The notes under the pieces are model-generated. The model searched no databases, was not told where the DNA came from, and was given only the letters and a program-made list of their open reading frames with translations. From contig CAYQBA010000091.1 in the NCBI GenBank assembly GCA_964415605.1, positions 1-19,260 of the forward strand: a stretch of 19,260 nucleotides of DNA, given 5' to 3'. A program made the position numbers and the translations under genes. The stretch comes from UCB3 sp964415605 (GTDB taxonomy: Bacteria; Chloroflexota; Anaerolineae; Epilineales; Epilineaceae). Positions 1 through 7,742 of the stretch are shown in pieces; position 1 is the stretch's first letter, and the number at the start of each line of letters is the position of its first letter.

Positions 1-819
1 CCCGCCGTCACGCTCGGCGGGTCGAGCGCGGCCCCCAAGGCGCTGGCGGCCGCCGACGAGCTCGGGGACGCGTTGACCGGCTTCGACGACATCGCCGGCT
101 ACAACAACTACTACGAGTTCAGCACGGACAAGGAGTCCGTCGCGCGCCTCGCCGCCGGGTTCCCGACCTCGCCATGGGCCGTCAAGGTCGGCGGCCTCGT
201 CGGCACGCCGGGCACGTTCGCGGTCGAGGATCTCGTGAAGCGGTTCGACCAGGAGGAACGCGTCTACCGCCTGCGCTGTGTCGAGGGCTGGTCGATGGTC
301 ATCCCGTGGGTGGGCTTCCCGCTGCGCAAGCTGCTCGAGGCCGCCGCGCCGACCGCCCAGGCCAGGTACGTCCGGTTCGAGACGATCCTCGACCCCGAGC
401 GCATGCCGGGCCAGGGCGGCGGCCCGTACCGCTGGCCTTACGTCGAGGGCCTGCGCCTCGACGAGGCGATGAACGACCTCGCGCTCCTGGCGACGGGGCT
501 CTACGGCCGCCAGCTCGACCCGCAGAACGGCGCCCCGCTCCGGCTCGTGGTGCCGTGGAAGTACGGGTTCAAGAGCATCAAGGCCATCGTGAAGATCGAG
601 CTGGTGTCCGAGCAGCCAACCTCGCTGTGGATGGACGCGGCCCCGAACGAGTACGGCTTCTACGCCAACGTCAACCCCGACGTGCCGCACCCGCGCTGGT
701 CGCAGAGCAGCGAGCGCCGCATTGGCGAGCTGCGCCGGCGCCGGACGCTGCCGTTCAACGGGTACGCCGACCAGGTGGCGCACCTTTACGCCGGGATGGA
801 CCTCGAGACGTACTTCTAG
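1..819 (+). CDS. msrP: MsrP, protein-methionine-sulfoxide reductase catalytic subunit (5' end missing)
   Basis: This is the molybdopterin-containing catalytic subunit that reduces methionine sulfoxide in exported proteins (formerly YedY). The reading frame is open from base 1, so the N-terminus, expected to carry a Tat signal of about 40-50 residues, lies outside the window; 272 residues are visible. Recognisable family stretches are GYNNYYEF, the segment RLRCVEGWSMVIPWVGFPL with the Mo-ligand cysteine at nt 277-279, the MPGQ and YPYVEGLRLDEAM-like region (here WPYVEGLRLDEAM), PQNGAPLRLVVPWKYGFK and EYGFYANVNP. The C-terminus ends FNGYADQVAHLYAGMDLETYF, as in the E. coli protein. msrQ follows 56 bp downstream, the usual pairing. 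An internal TTG at 73 could be mistaken for the start, but the upstream in-frame residues (DELGDALTGFDDI) continue the homology. Identity is very secure from motifs alone. Confidence 0.96.
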   Translation, partial: PAVTLGGSSAAPKALAAADELGDALTGFDDIAGYNNYYEFSTDKESVARLAAGFPTSPWAVKVGGLVGTPGTFAVEDLVKRFDQEERVYRLRCVEGWSMVIPWVGFPLRKLLEAAAPTAQARYVRFETILDPERMPGQGGGPYRWPYVEGLRLDEAMNDLALLATGLYGRQLDPQNGAPLRLVVPWKYGFKSIKAIVKIELVSEQPTSLWMDAAPNEYGFYANVNPDVPHPRWSQSSERRIGELRRRRTLPFNGYADQVAHLYAGMDLETYF

Positions 820-875
820 CGCTGTGGACCGATCCAACCGCCGGCCACGCCCGAGGTGCAGCATTGAACCGTGAG

Positions 876-1592
876 ATGAGCCAGACCTTGACCACGCCCC
901 CCGCGGCCGTCCCCGCGCGGCCGCGGGCGCGCCACACCCGCCGCGCACGGCCGTGGTCGCGCCTGCAGCTGGCGGCGCACGCCATCGCCGTCCTGCCGGC
1001 CGCGTGGCTGGCGTGGGACTTCTGGACCGACAACCTCAGCGCCAACCCCATCCAGGACATCACGGCCCGCACCGGCAAGACGGCGCTCGTCCTGCTCGTC
1101 GCGACCCTGGCGGTGACGCCGCTCAACACCGCGCTCGGCTGGCGCCGGCTGATCCCGCTGCGGCGGCCGCTCGGCCTCTACGCGTTCCTCCACGCGCTCC
1201 TGCACTTTCTGACGTTCGTGTGGCTGGACTACGGGCTGGACCCGGTGCTGCTGCAAGAGGCGATCTTCGAGAAGAAGTACGCGCTGGTGGGCTTCAGCGC
1301 CTTCCTGATCCTCCTGCCGCTCGCCGTCACGTCCACCGCCGGCTGGCAGCGCCGGCTCGGCCAGCGCTGGAAGCGGCTGCACGCGCTCGTCTACGTGGCC
1401 GCCGTGCTCGTGATCGTGCACTTCGTCTGGCTGGTGAAGGCCGACGTGCGCGAGCCGTTGGCCTACGGGGCGGTTGTCGCCACCCTCTTGGCCTCGCGCA
1501 CGCGCCGCGTGCGCGAGGCGGCCGCCCGCCGCCGGCACCACGGCGCTACGCGCGGAACCGCTCGTGAAACACGCCCGCCACCCCCGCGATGA
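876..1592 (+). CDS. msrQ: MsrQ, heme-binding membrane subunit of the MsrPQ system
   Basis: MsrQ is the integral-membrane b-heme protein of the ferric-reductase-like family that passes electrons from the respiratory chain or flavin reductase to MsrP. The 238-residue product shows about six hydrophobic segments. The family signature stretches are present: NPIQDITARTGKTALVLL, TLAVTPLNT, RRPLGLYAFLHALLHF with two histidines, AVTSTAGWQRRLG, and WKRLHALVYVAAVLVIVHF with candidate heme ligands. The start chosen is ATG 876 (MSQTLTT). It has no good ribosome-binding site at normal distance; an in-frame TTG at 864 lies 5 nt after GAGGTG (853-858) and may be the true start. The last 30 or so residues are an Arg/Pro-rich tail beyond the usual end of the family. 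That tail runs 47 bp into the 3' end of the convergent carrier gene. Confidence 0.93.
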   Translation: MSQTLTTPPAAVPARPRARHTRRARPWSRLQLAAHAIAVLPAAWLAWDFWTDNLSANPIQDITARTGKTALVLLVATLAVTPLNTALGWRRLIPLRRPLGLYAFLHALLHFLTFVWLDYGLDPVLLQEAIFEKKYALVGFSAFLILLPLAVTSTAGWQRRLGQRWKRLHALVYVAAVLVIVHFVWLVKADVREPLAYGAVVATLLASRTRRVREAAARRRHHGATRGTARETRPPPPR

Positions 1593-2493
1593 CCAGCCCC
1601 GCGCCGAGCACCGTCCACCACCGGATCGGCTCGTCGAGCACCAGCCAGCCGAGGATGGCCGCCCCGACGGGGTTGACATAGGCGTAGGTCATCACCACGC
1701 GCGTGGGCAGGATCTGCATCGCCTGCACGAACGCGTAGAACGCGAGCCCGCCGACGACCGCCAGGTACAGCCACGCGCCGACGGCGGCCGACGACGGCGC
1801 CGGCGCGGGCTCGGCCGCCAGGGCGGCGAGGAGGAGGAAGCCGGCCGCGCCGGCGATCTGCTGCCACGTCGCGCTGACCAGCGGCGACGTCGCGAGCCCG
1901 CGCCGGGCCTGCAGCACGGCGCCGGCGCCCCACGAGATCGGGGCGACCAGCAGCGCGCCGACGGCCCACAGGGCCGACGGGGTTGCATCCCGGACCTCGG
2001 GGATCGTCAGCACCGCCACGCCGGCGAAGCCCACCACCAGCGAGGCGGCCAGGAGCGGCGACGGCCAGCGGCGGTCGAGGATCGCCTCCATCACCGAGGT
2101 CCAGATCGGCATGGCGCCGATGAGGAGCGCGGCGTAGCCGGAGCTGGCGTACTGCTCGGCCCACGTGACCATGCCGTTGCCGCCGATCCACAGGAGCAAC
2201 CCCGACGCGACGACGGTGGCGGCGTCGCGGCGCGTGACCCGCAGGCTGCGCCGCCCGAGCCGCGCCAGGACCCCGAGGAGCACGCCCGCCAAGAGCAGGC
2301 GCAGACCGCTCATGGTGAACGGCGGGAAGCCCGAGCCGGGCGTGACGGCGATCCGGATGGCGAGGTAGGTCGTGCTCCACACGGTGTAGAGCACGAACAG
2401 GTAGAACAGGCCGGCGCGGTGGTGGTCGCCGGATGCCGCGCGCGGGTCCGCGGCCGGGTCGCGATCGATCGAGGGGTCGGGGGGCGTCGCCAT
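1546..2493 (-). CDS. EamA/DMT-family inner membrane transporter (YedA-like)
   Basis: This is a ten-helix permease of the drug/metabolite transporter superfamily with two EamA repeats. Hydrophobic helices alternate with short loops throughout its 315 residues. Segments match YedA-type members: FYLFVLYTVWSTTYLAIRIAV at the N-terminus, WIGGNGMVTWAEQYASSG after helix 3, ISWGAGAVLQAR at the start of the second half, and TRVVMTYAYVNPVGAAILGW near the C-terminus. The substrate cannot be read from sequence. I start at ATG 2493 (MATPPDP); an in-frame TTG at 2535 would add 14 residues, and neither has a strong ribosome-binding site. The gene lies 79 bp downstream of the AEC carrier on the same strand and could be cotranscribed with it. 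Its stop (TAG) lies inside the msrQ tail. Confidence 0.9.
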   Translation of the reverse strand: MATPPDPSIDRDPAADPRAASGDHHRAGLFYLFVLYTVWSTTYLAIRIAVTPGSGFPPFTMSGLRLLLAGVLLGVLARLGRRSLRVTRRDAATVVASGLLLWIGGNGMVTWAEQYASSGYAALLIGAMPIWTSVMEAILDRRWPSPLLAASLVVGFAGVAVLTIPEVRDATPSALWAVGALLVAPISWGAGAVLQARRGLATSPLVSATWQQIAGAAGFLLLAALAAEPAPAPSSAAVGAWLYLAVVGGLAFYAFVQAMQILPTRVVMTYAYVNPVGAAILGWLVLDEPIRWWTVLGAGLVIAGVAGVFHERFRA

Positions 2494-2572
2494 CGCCGGA
2501 CGAGTGTACGGCCGGTCGTTCGGGGCCGTCAACAATCGGCCGTGCCAGCCGCCCGATGCGAGTCGCCCCCGC

Positions 2573-3484
2573 TCACGCCCCCAGCCATGCCAGCAGCGGC
2601 GTCAGCGTCAGCGGGCTGAGCAGCGTCGAGAGCACCACCACGCGCGTGACGAACGCCGCGTCCAGGCCGTAGGTCTCGGCCAGCACCGTCGAGACCACCG
2701 CCGTCGGCATGGCGGCCTGCACCAGGCCCGCGCTGCGCGCCGCGTCGCCCAGCCCGAAGACCGGCACGAGCGCCAGGGCCAGCGTCGGCGCCGCCACCAG
2801 CCGCAATCCGATCGCCAGCGGCACGAACCGCCCGTCGTCGACGTCGCGGTTGTGGTGGAGCTGCGCGCCGAGCAGCACCAGCATCACCGGGATGGCCGCC
2901 TGCGCCAGCAGCCCCACCGGACGGTCGAGGAACGCGGGGAGCACCCAGCCCTGGCTCTTGAAGACCACGGCCGCCGAGACGGCGTACAGCGGCGGCACCC
3001 GCAAGACCCCGCGCAGCGCCGCCGACAGGTGCGTCGTCCCCAGCGAGGCCACCACCACCCCGAGCGTCCACGTGACCGCCACGGCGACCGCGAAGAAGAT
3101 CGTCGCCTGCGTGAACGCCGCGTCGTCGAACGCCAGCGTCACCACCGACAGCCCGTAGTTGCCGGCGTTGGAGAGGAGCACCGTCAGCACCAGCGACGTC
3201 GCCAGCGTCCGCTCGAGGCGCAGCGCCCGGCCGATGCCCGCCGCGACGAGCGCCGGCACCAAGAGCGTCGCGAGCGCGAACCCGCCCATGCGGGCCAAGT
3301 CGCCCACCTGTACGTCGCTGTGGACGATCGTGTGGAACACCAGGGCCGGGCCGAGCGCGTTGAACGTCAGCGTGCCAAGCGGCCGCGCCTCGAGCCCCGC
3401 CGACCGGGCCAGCACGAAGCCGACCGTGGCCGTCAGCAGGATCGGCAGGAGGTTGTCGGCGAAGACGTGGACGAGGGTGGACAT
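2573..3484 (-). CDS. AEC-family transporter (auxin efflux carrier-like permease)
   Basis: This is a 303-residue integral membrane protein of the AEC/BASS-like fold (Pfam Mem_trans family). Evidence: the N-terminal helix DNLLPILLTATVGFVLAR followed by a long hydrophobic array; the motif VLTVLLSNAGNYGLSV in the first half (family N-x-G-N-x-G); IPVMLVLLGAQL at the start of the second repeat; and AAMPTAVVSTVLAETYG near the end, typical of bacterial AEC members. Bacterial members export or exchange organic acids, but the substrate here is unknown. Start is ATG 3484; AAGGAG lies 12 nt upstream and a second AAGGA lies nearer. An upstream extension to 3604 is possible in frame, but it would cover the divergent promoter region and is polar, so I reject it. 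The gene is divergent from kdp, sharing a 124-bp control region with it. Confidence 0.9.
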   Translation of the reverse strand: MSTLVHVFADNLLPILLTATVGFVLARSAGLEARPLGTLTFNALGPALVFHTIVHSDVQVGDLARMGGFALATLLVPALVAAGIGRALRLERTLATSLVLTVLLSNAGNYGLSVVTLAFDDAAFTQATIFFAVAVAVTWTLGVVVASLGTTHLSAALRGVLRVPPLYAVSAAVVFKSQGWVLPAFLDRPVGLLAQAAIPVMLVLLGAQLHHNRDVDDGRFVPLAIGLRLVAAPTLALALVPVFGLGDAARSAGLVQAAMPTAVVSTVLAETYGLDAAFVTRVVVLSTLLSPLTLTPLLAWLGA

Positions 3485-3487
3485 GAT

Positions 3488-3537
3488 CCTTGCGTTCTCC
3501 TTACGCCCCGGCGCCCGGTCCTTGCGCCCGCCTTGCG
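3488..3537 (+). promoter_or_regulatory. Four phased CCTTGCG-type boxes, candidate KdpE (OmpR/PhoB-type) operator
   Basis: Four heptamers occur in the same orientation: CCTTGCG at 3488-3494, CCTTACG at 3499-3505, CCTTGCG at 3520-3526 and CCTTGCG at 3531-3537. Start-to-start distances are 11, 21 and 11 bp, so all lie on one face of the helix as two pairs. Tandem direct repeats with an 11-bp period are the known recognition pattern of OmpR/PhoB-family winged-helix regulators, to which KdpE belongs. The downstream pair ends 11 bp before a TAGACT -10-like element, where the -35 would be. That KdpE binds here is inference. The second box overlaps the AEC gene's ribosome-binding site (CTCCTT on this strand), which offers an alternative reason for part of the pattern. 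Confidence 0.55.
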
Positions 3538-3548
3538 CGGTTCGGGTG

Positions 3549-3554
3549 TAGACT
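3549..3554 (+). promoter_or_regulatory. Possible -10 element of the kdp promoter
   Basis: TAGACT fits the TAnnnT pattern and is preceded by TG (3547-3548). There is no recognisable -35 at 16-18 bp; that place is occupied by the CCTTGCG boxes, as in activator-dependent promoters. A start near 3561 would give a leader of about 48 nt before the first small ORF. A similar TGTAGAAT occurs before the GNAT-TPR gene. Confidence 0.35.
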
Positions 3555-3608
3555 CTCCGCGTCGGCCATCCCGGGCCGATCGCGCGCCAAGGGGACAAGG
3601 ACACGGCC

Positions 3609-3689
3609 GTGGATTCATTCTATCTGGGACTGGGCATCGTCCTAGTCGCGCTGACGTTCGGCTGGATCGCGCTGTGCGATCGGCTGTGA
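3609..3689 (+). CDS. 26-residue membrane microprotein at the head of the kdp operon
   Basis: This short reading frame starts with GTG at 3609, 7 nt after AAGGA (3597-3601), and ends with TGA at 3687-3689. The peptide begins (M/V)DSFYLGLGIVLVAL and ends GWIALCDRL: one hydrophobic helix of about 18 residues followed by a Cys-Asp-Arg-Leu tail. It lies 13 nt upstream of kdpF, which has its own ribosome-binding site, so it should be the first cistron of the kdp transcript. It is not KdpF, which is the next ORF. I believe similar short peptides with an aromatic-rich start and a C-x-R-L-like end occur before kdpF in other bacteria, but this is from memory. A role as an extra Kdp accessory or assembly peptide is inference. 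Translation is supported only by the ribosome-binding site, position and membrane-like composition. Confidence 0.6.
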   Translation: MDSFYLGLGIVLVALTFGWIALCDRL

Positions 3690-3702
3690 GGGGAGGATTG
3701 CC

Positions 3703-3792
3703 ATGGACGGCATGATGGTCATCGGCGGGCTCGTGGTCCTGGGTCTCTTCGTCTATCTCGTGGTCGCCCTCGTGCGGCCGGAGGCCTTCTGA
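3703..3792 (+). CDS. kdpF: KdpF, small stabilising subunit of the K+-transporting ATPase
   Basis: KdpF is a 29-residue single-helix protein, the same length as E. coli KdpF, that packs beside KdpA and stabilises the KdpFABC complex in the membrane. It starts at ATG 3703, 5 nt after a strong GGAGGA (3692-3697). The sequence has a short Met-rich N-terminus, a hydrophobic core with GLVVLGLFVYLVVALV, and the ending RPEAF; E. coli KdpF ends NAEAF. The stop TGA (3790-3792) overlaps the presumed CTG start of kdpA (3789-3791) as CTGA. It is too short for usual gene-calling limits and easily missed. Position directly before kdpA makes the call secure. Confidence 0.9.
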   Translation: MDGMMVIGGLVVLGLFVYLVVALVRPEAF

Positions 3793-5582
3793 TCGCGCCC
3801 GCCTACCTGCAGGTCGCGCTGTACCTCGGGCTGCTCGTGCTGGCCGTGCGGCCGCTCGGCAGCTACATGGCCCGCGTTTACGCGGGCGAGCCGACGCGGC
3901 TCGATCGCGCCTGCCGGCCGCTCGAGCGGCTCGCGTACCGGGCGGCCGGCGTCGACCCGGCCGCCGAGATGGGCTGGCAGGCGTACGCCGCCGCCGTGCT
4001 GGCCTTCAACGGGCTCGGTTTCGCCGCCACCTACGTCATCCTCCGCGTGCAGGCCTGGCTGCCCCTGAACCCCGCCGGCCTTCCGGCCATGGCGCCCGAC
4101 CTTGCGTTCAACACGGCCGTCAGCTTCGTGACCAACACCAACTGGCAGGCCTACAGCGGCGAGGCGGCGCTCGGGTACGCCGCCCAGATGATCGCCCTCA
4201 CCGTCCAGAACTTCGCGTCGGCCGCCACGGGCATGGCCGTGCTGGCGGCGCTGTGCCGCGGGCTGGCGCGCGAGTCGGCGGCAACCATCGGCAACTTCTG
4301 GGTGGACCTGACGCGCGGCACGCTGTACATCCTCGTGCCGCTGGCCCTGGCGCTGGCGATCGCCCTCGTGTCGCAGGGCGTCGTCCAGACCCTCCAGCCC
4401 TATCAGGCCGCCACGCTGGTCGATCCCACGACCGACACGGACGGGGGGCCGGTCGACACCCAGGTGCTGCCCATGGGGCCCGCCGCGTCGCAGGTGGCCA
4501 TCAAGCAGCTCGGGACCAACGGCGGGGGCTTCTTCGGCGTGAACTCGGCCCACCCGTTCGAGAACCCGACGCCGACCGCAAACTTCCTCGAGCTGCTCGC
4601 CATCCTGCTCATCCCGGCCGCGCTGTGCCACACGTTCGGGCGGATGGTCGGCGACACGCGGCAAGGGTGGGCGCTCCTGGCGGCCATGGCCGTCGTGTTC
4701 GTGCCGGCGGTCGTCCTGGCCACCGCCGCGGAAGCCGCCGACAACCCGCGGCTCGTCGCGGCCACCGTCGCGCAAGCCACAGGCGACGCCCGCGGCCTCG
4801 ACGTCCCCGCCGGAGCCCGGCCTGGGCCGGCCGCCGCCATCGCGCCGGGCGGCGGCAACATGGAAGGCAAGGAGGTGCGGTTCGGCAGCGGCGGCAGCGC
4901 GCTGTGGGCGGTGGCGACGACCGCGGCCTCCAACGGCTCGGTCAACGCCATGCACGACTCGCTCATGCCGCTCGGCGGGCTGGCGACGCTGTTCTTGATG
5001 CAGCTCGGCGAGGTGATCTTCGGCGGGGTCGGCTCGGGGCTGTACGGCATGCTCGTGTTCGCCATCGTTGCCGTCTTCGTCGCCGGGCTCATGGTCGGCC
5101 GCACACCGGAGTACCTCGGCAAGAAGATCGGGGCGCGCGAGGTCAAGCTGGCGTCGCTCGTCATCCTCATCCCGCCGTTCCTCGTCCTCGGCGCCACCGC
5201 GCTGGCCGTCGCCACCCCGCCCGGCGTGGCCTCGATCTCCGCGCCCGGCCCCCACGGCTTCAGCCAGGTGCTCTACGCGTTCTCGTCGATGGGCAACAAC
5301 AACGGCAGCGCGTTCGGCGGGCTGAGCGCGAACACGCCGTTTTACAACGGGCTCGGGGGCGTGGTCATGTGGGCGGCGCGCTTCTGGATCATCGTTCCGA
5401 CGCTCGCCATCGCCGGGTCGCTCGGCGCCGCCCGCCGGGTGGCGGCGGGACCCGGCACGCTGCCGACCCATACGCCCTTGTTCGTCGCGCTGCTCGTCGG
5501 CATCGTCGTCATCGTCGGGGTCCTGACGTTCGTCCCGGCGCTGGCGCTGGGGCCGATCGCCGAGCACCTCGACCTGTTTTGA
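3789..5582 (+). CDS. kdpA: KdpA, potassium-channel-like subunit of the K+-transporting ATPase
   Basis: KdpA is the K+-selective, channel-like subunit of KdpFABC. The four selectivity-filter loops are all visible: TNTNWQAYSGE (about residue 115), GTNGGGFFGVNSAHPFENPT (about 242), SNGSVNAMHDSLMPLGG (about 381) and MGNNNGSAFGG (about 501). NMEGKEVRFG precedes the third loop. The product is 597 residues against 557 in E. coli; part of the excess is a Gly/Pro/Ala-rich loop before NMEGKE. The start is unusual. No ATG, GTG or TTG exists upstream of GTG 3837 in this frame, yet residues typical of the KdpA N-terminus (AYLQVALYLGLLVLAVRPLG) are encoded before it. I therefore place the start at CTG 3789, which overlaps the kdpF stop and lies 4 nt after GGAGG (3780-3784). 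ATC 3792 is a less likely alternative. Confidence 0.93.
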   Translation: MIAPAYLQVALYLGLLVLAVRPLGSYMARVYAGEPTRLDRACRPLERLAYRAAGVDPAAEMGWQAYAAAVLAFNGLGFAATYVILRVQAWLPLNPAGLPAMAPDLAFNTAVSFVTNTNWQAYSGEAALGYAAQMIALTVQNFASAATGMAVLAALCRGLARESAATIGNFWVDLTRGTLYILVPLALALAIALVSQGVVQTLQPYQAATLVDPTTDTDGGPVDTQVLPMGPAASQVAIKQLGTNGGGFFGVNSAHPFENPTPTANFLELLAILLIPAALCHTFGRMVGDTRQGWALLAAMAVVFVPAVVLATAAEAADNPRLVAATVAQATGDARGLDVPAGARPGPAAAIAPGGGNMEGKEVRFGSGGSALWAVATTAASNGSVNAMHDSLMPLGGLATLFLMQLGEVIFGGVGSGLYGMLVFAIVAVFVAGLMVGRTPEYLGKKIGAREVKLASLVILIPPFLVLGATALAVATPPGVASISAPGPHGFSQVLYAFSSMGNNNGSAFGGLSANTPFYNGLGGVVMWAARFWIIVPTLAIAGSLGAARRVAAGPGTLPTHTPLFVALLVGIVVIVGVLTFVPALALGPIAEHLDLF

Positions 5583-5612
5583 GCCACGCCCGTCATCCTC
5601 GCGGCAGCCATC

Positions 5613-7703
5613 ATGAACCTCCATCCCCATCGCGCCCACGATCGACAGGCGCCGTCGCTGTTCGACCCGCGGATCCTCCGCCTGGCGGCCGCCGGTGCGG
5701 TGCGCAAGCTCGACCCACGGCACCAGGCCCGCAACCCCGTGATGTTCGTCGTGTGGGTCGGCAGCGTGATGACCACCGGGCTGTGGCTCCGCGCCGTGGC
5801 CGGGCGCGGCGAGGCGCCGGCCGGCTTCATCCTCGCCGTGGCTGCCTGGCTGTGGGCCACCGTGCTGTTCGCCAACTTCGCCGAGTCGCTGGCCGAGGGG
5901 CGGGGCAAGGCCCAGGCCGACACGCTGCGCCGGGCGCGGCACGAGGGCACCGCGAAGCGGCTGGATCGCCCGGCGCACGCGGCGCCCTGGCAGCCCGTGC
6001 CGTCCGGAGCGCTGCGCAAGGGCGACGTCGTCCTCGTCGAAGCCGGCGACACCGTGCCGGGCGACGGCGAGGTCATCGAGGGGGTCGCCACCGTCGACGA
6101 GAGCGCGATCACCGGGGAGAGCGCGCCGGTGGTGCGCGAGAGCGGCGGCGACCGCAGCGCCGTGACCGGCGGGACGCGCGTGCTGTCCGACTGGCTGGTG
6201 GTCCGCATCACCGCCGACCCGGGCGAAGCGTTCCTGGACCGCATGATCGCCATGGTGGAGGGGGCCCGGCGCCAGAAGACGCCCAACGAGATCGCCCTCG
6301 GCATCCTCCTGGCGGCCATGACGCTGGTGTTCCTCGTGGCGGTGGCGACGATGCTGCCCTTCTCGGTGTACGGCGTGCGCGCGTCGGGCCAGGGCGCGCC
6401 GGTCACGCTCACGGTCCTCGTGGCGCTCCTCGTGTGCCTGATCCCGACGACCATCGGCGGGTTGCTGCCGGCCGTGGGCATCGCCGGCATGGACCGCCTC
6501 ATCCAGGCCAACGTCATCGCCACGAGCGGCCGGGCCGTCGAGGCCGCCGGCGACGTCGACGTGCTCCTTCTCGACAAGACCGGCACCATCACGCTCGGCA
6601 ACCGGCAGGCCGCGGCCTTCATCCCGGCCGACGGGGTGCCCGAGCGCGACCTCGCCGACGCCGCCCAGCTCGCATCGCTGGCCGACGAGACACCCGAGGG
6701 CCGCAGCATCGTCGTCCTGGCCAAGGCGATCCACGGGCTGCGGGAGCGCGACATGGCCGGCGCGGGCATGGTGTTCGTGCCGTTTACCGCACAGACCCGC
6801 ATGAGCGGCGTCGACGTCGCGGGCCGCCGGATCCGCAAGGGTGCGCCCGACACGGTGGCGGCCTACATCGCCGAAGGCGGCGGCGAGGTCCCGGCGGACG
6901 TGCGGGCGGCCGTCGATCGCGTGGCGCGCCAGGGCAGCACGCCGCTCGTCGTCGCCGACGGCGCCCGCGCGCTGGGGGTCGTCGAGCTCAAGGACATCGT
7001 CAAGGGCGGCATGCGCGAGCGGTTCGCCGAGCTCCGCCGCATGGGCATCCGGACCGTGATGATCACGGGCGACAACCCGTTGACCGCCGCGGCGATCGCG
7101 GCCGAGGCCGGCGTCGACGACTTCCTGGCGCAGGCCACGCCCGAGACGAAGCTCGCGCTCATCCGGGCCGAGCAGGCCGGCGGGCGGATGGTGGCCATGA
7201 CCGGCGACGGCACCAACGACGCGCCGGCGCTGGCGCAGGCCGACGTGGCGGTCGCGATGAACACCGGCACGCAGGCGGCCAAGGAAGCCGGCAACATGGT
7301 GGACCTGGACTCCGACCCCACCAAGCTGATCGAGATCGTCGCCATCGGCAAGCAGCTGCTCATGACGCGCGGCGCCCTGACGACGTTCAGCATCGCCAAC
7401 GACGTGGCCAAATACTTCGCGATCATCCCCGCCGCGTTCGCCAGCACCTACCCGCGCCTCGACGCGCTGAACGTCATGCGGCTGGCGACCCCGTCGAGCG
7501 CGATCCTGTCGGCGGTGATCTTCAACGCCATCGTCATCGTCGCGCTGGTCCCGCTGGCGCTGCGCGGGGTGGCGTTCCGGCCGGTCGGCGCCGCGCGCCT
7601 GCTGCGCGACCATGCCGTCATCTACGGGCTGGGTGGCCTCGCCGTGCCGTTCGCGGGCATCAAGGCCATCGACGTGCTGCTGGTCTGGCTGGGCCTGGCC
7701 TAG
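5613..7703 (+). CDS. kdpB: KdpB, P-type ATPase catalytic subunit of the K+ pump
   Basis: KdpB hydrolyses ATP to drive K+ uptake through KdpA. The 696-residue product has every key element: the actuator-domain motif AITGES (T167-S170, the serine position that is phosphorylated for inhibition in E. coli); the membrane segment IPTTIGGLLPAVGIAGMDRL; the phosphorylation motif DKTGTITLGN with Asp at residue 321; and the hinge motif MTGDGTNDAPAL (from residue 529). The NDVAKYF stretch with Asp597 and Lys600 corresponds to E. coli D583/K586, which contact the ion path. It starts at ATG 5613, 30 bp after kdpA. The ribosome-binding site is weak, so translation may depend on ribosomes arriving from kdpA. 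Confidence 0.97.
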   Translation: MNLHPHRAHDRQAPSLFDPRILRLAAAGAVRKLDPRHQARNPVMFVVWVGSVMTTGLWLRAVAGRGEAPAGFILAVAAWLWATVLFANFAESLAEGRGKAQADTLRRARHEGTAKRLDRPAHAAPWQPVPSGALRKGDVVLVEAGDTVPGDGEVIEGVATVDESAITGESAPVVRESGGDRSAVTGGTRVLSDWLVVRITADPGEAFLDRMIAMVEGARRQKTPNEIALGILLAAMTLVFLVAVATMLPFSVYGVRASGQGAPVTLTVLVALLVCLIPTTIGGLLPAVGIAGMDRLIQANVIATSGRAVEAAGDVDVLLLDKTGTITLGNRQAAAFIPADGVPERDLADAAQLASLADETPEGRSIVVLAKAIHGLRERDMAGAGMVFVPFTAQTRMSGVDVAGRRIRKGAPDTVAAYIAEGGGEVPADVRAAVDRVARQGSTPLVVADGARALGVVELKDIVKGGMRERFAELRRMGIRTVMITGDNPLTAAAIAAEAGVDDFLAQATPETKLALIRAEQAGGRMVAMTGDGTNDAPALAQADVAVAMNTGTQAAKEAGNMVDLDSDPTKLIEIVAIGKQLLMTRGALTTFSIANDVAKYFAIIPAAFASTYPRLDALNVMRLATPSSAILSAVIFNAIVIVALVPLALRGVAFRPVGAARLLRDHAVIYGLGGLAVPFAGIKAIDVLLVWLGLA

Positions 7704-7742
7704 CCTCACCGTGGCTGGACGAGAAGGAAAGAGAGGGACAGC

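Noticed and set aside
3538..3608. Possible K+ or c-di-AMP responsive riboswitch before kdp
   Set aside because: The leader after the presumed start site is only about 48 nt, too short for known aptamers of those classes, and no conserved blocks are visible.
2504..3715. Long plus-strand frame opposite the AEC carrier
   Set aside because: Its Arg/Gln/His-rich translation has no hydrophobic core, and the opposite strand encodes a well-formed membrane protein.
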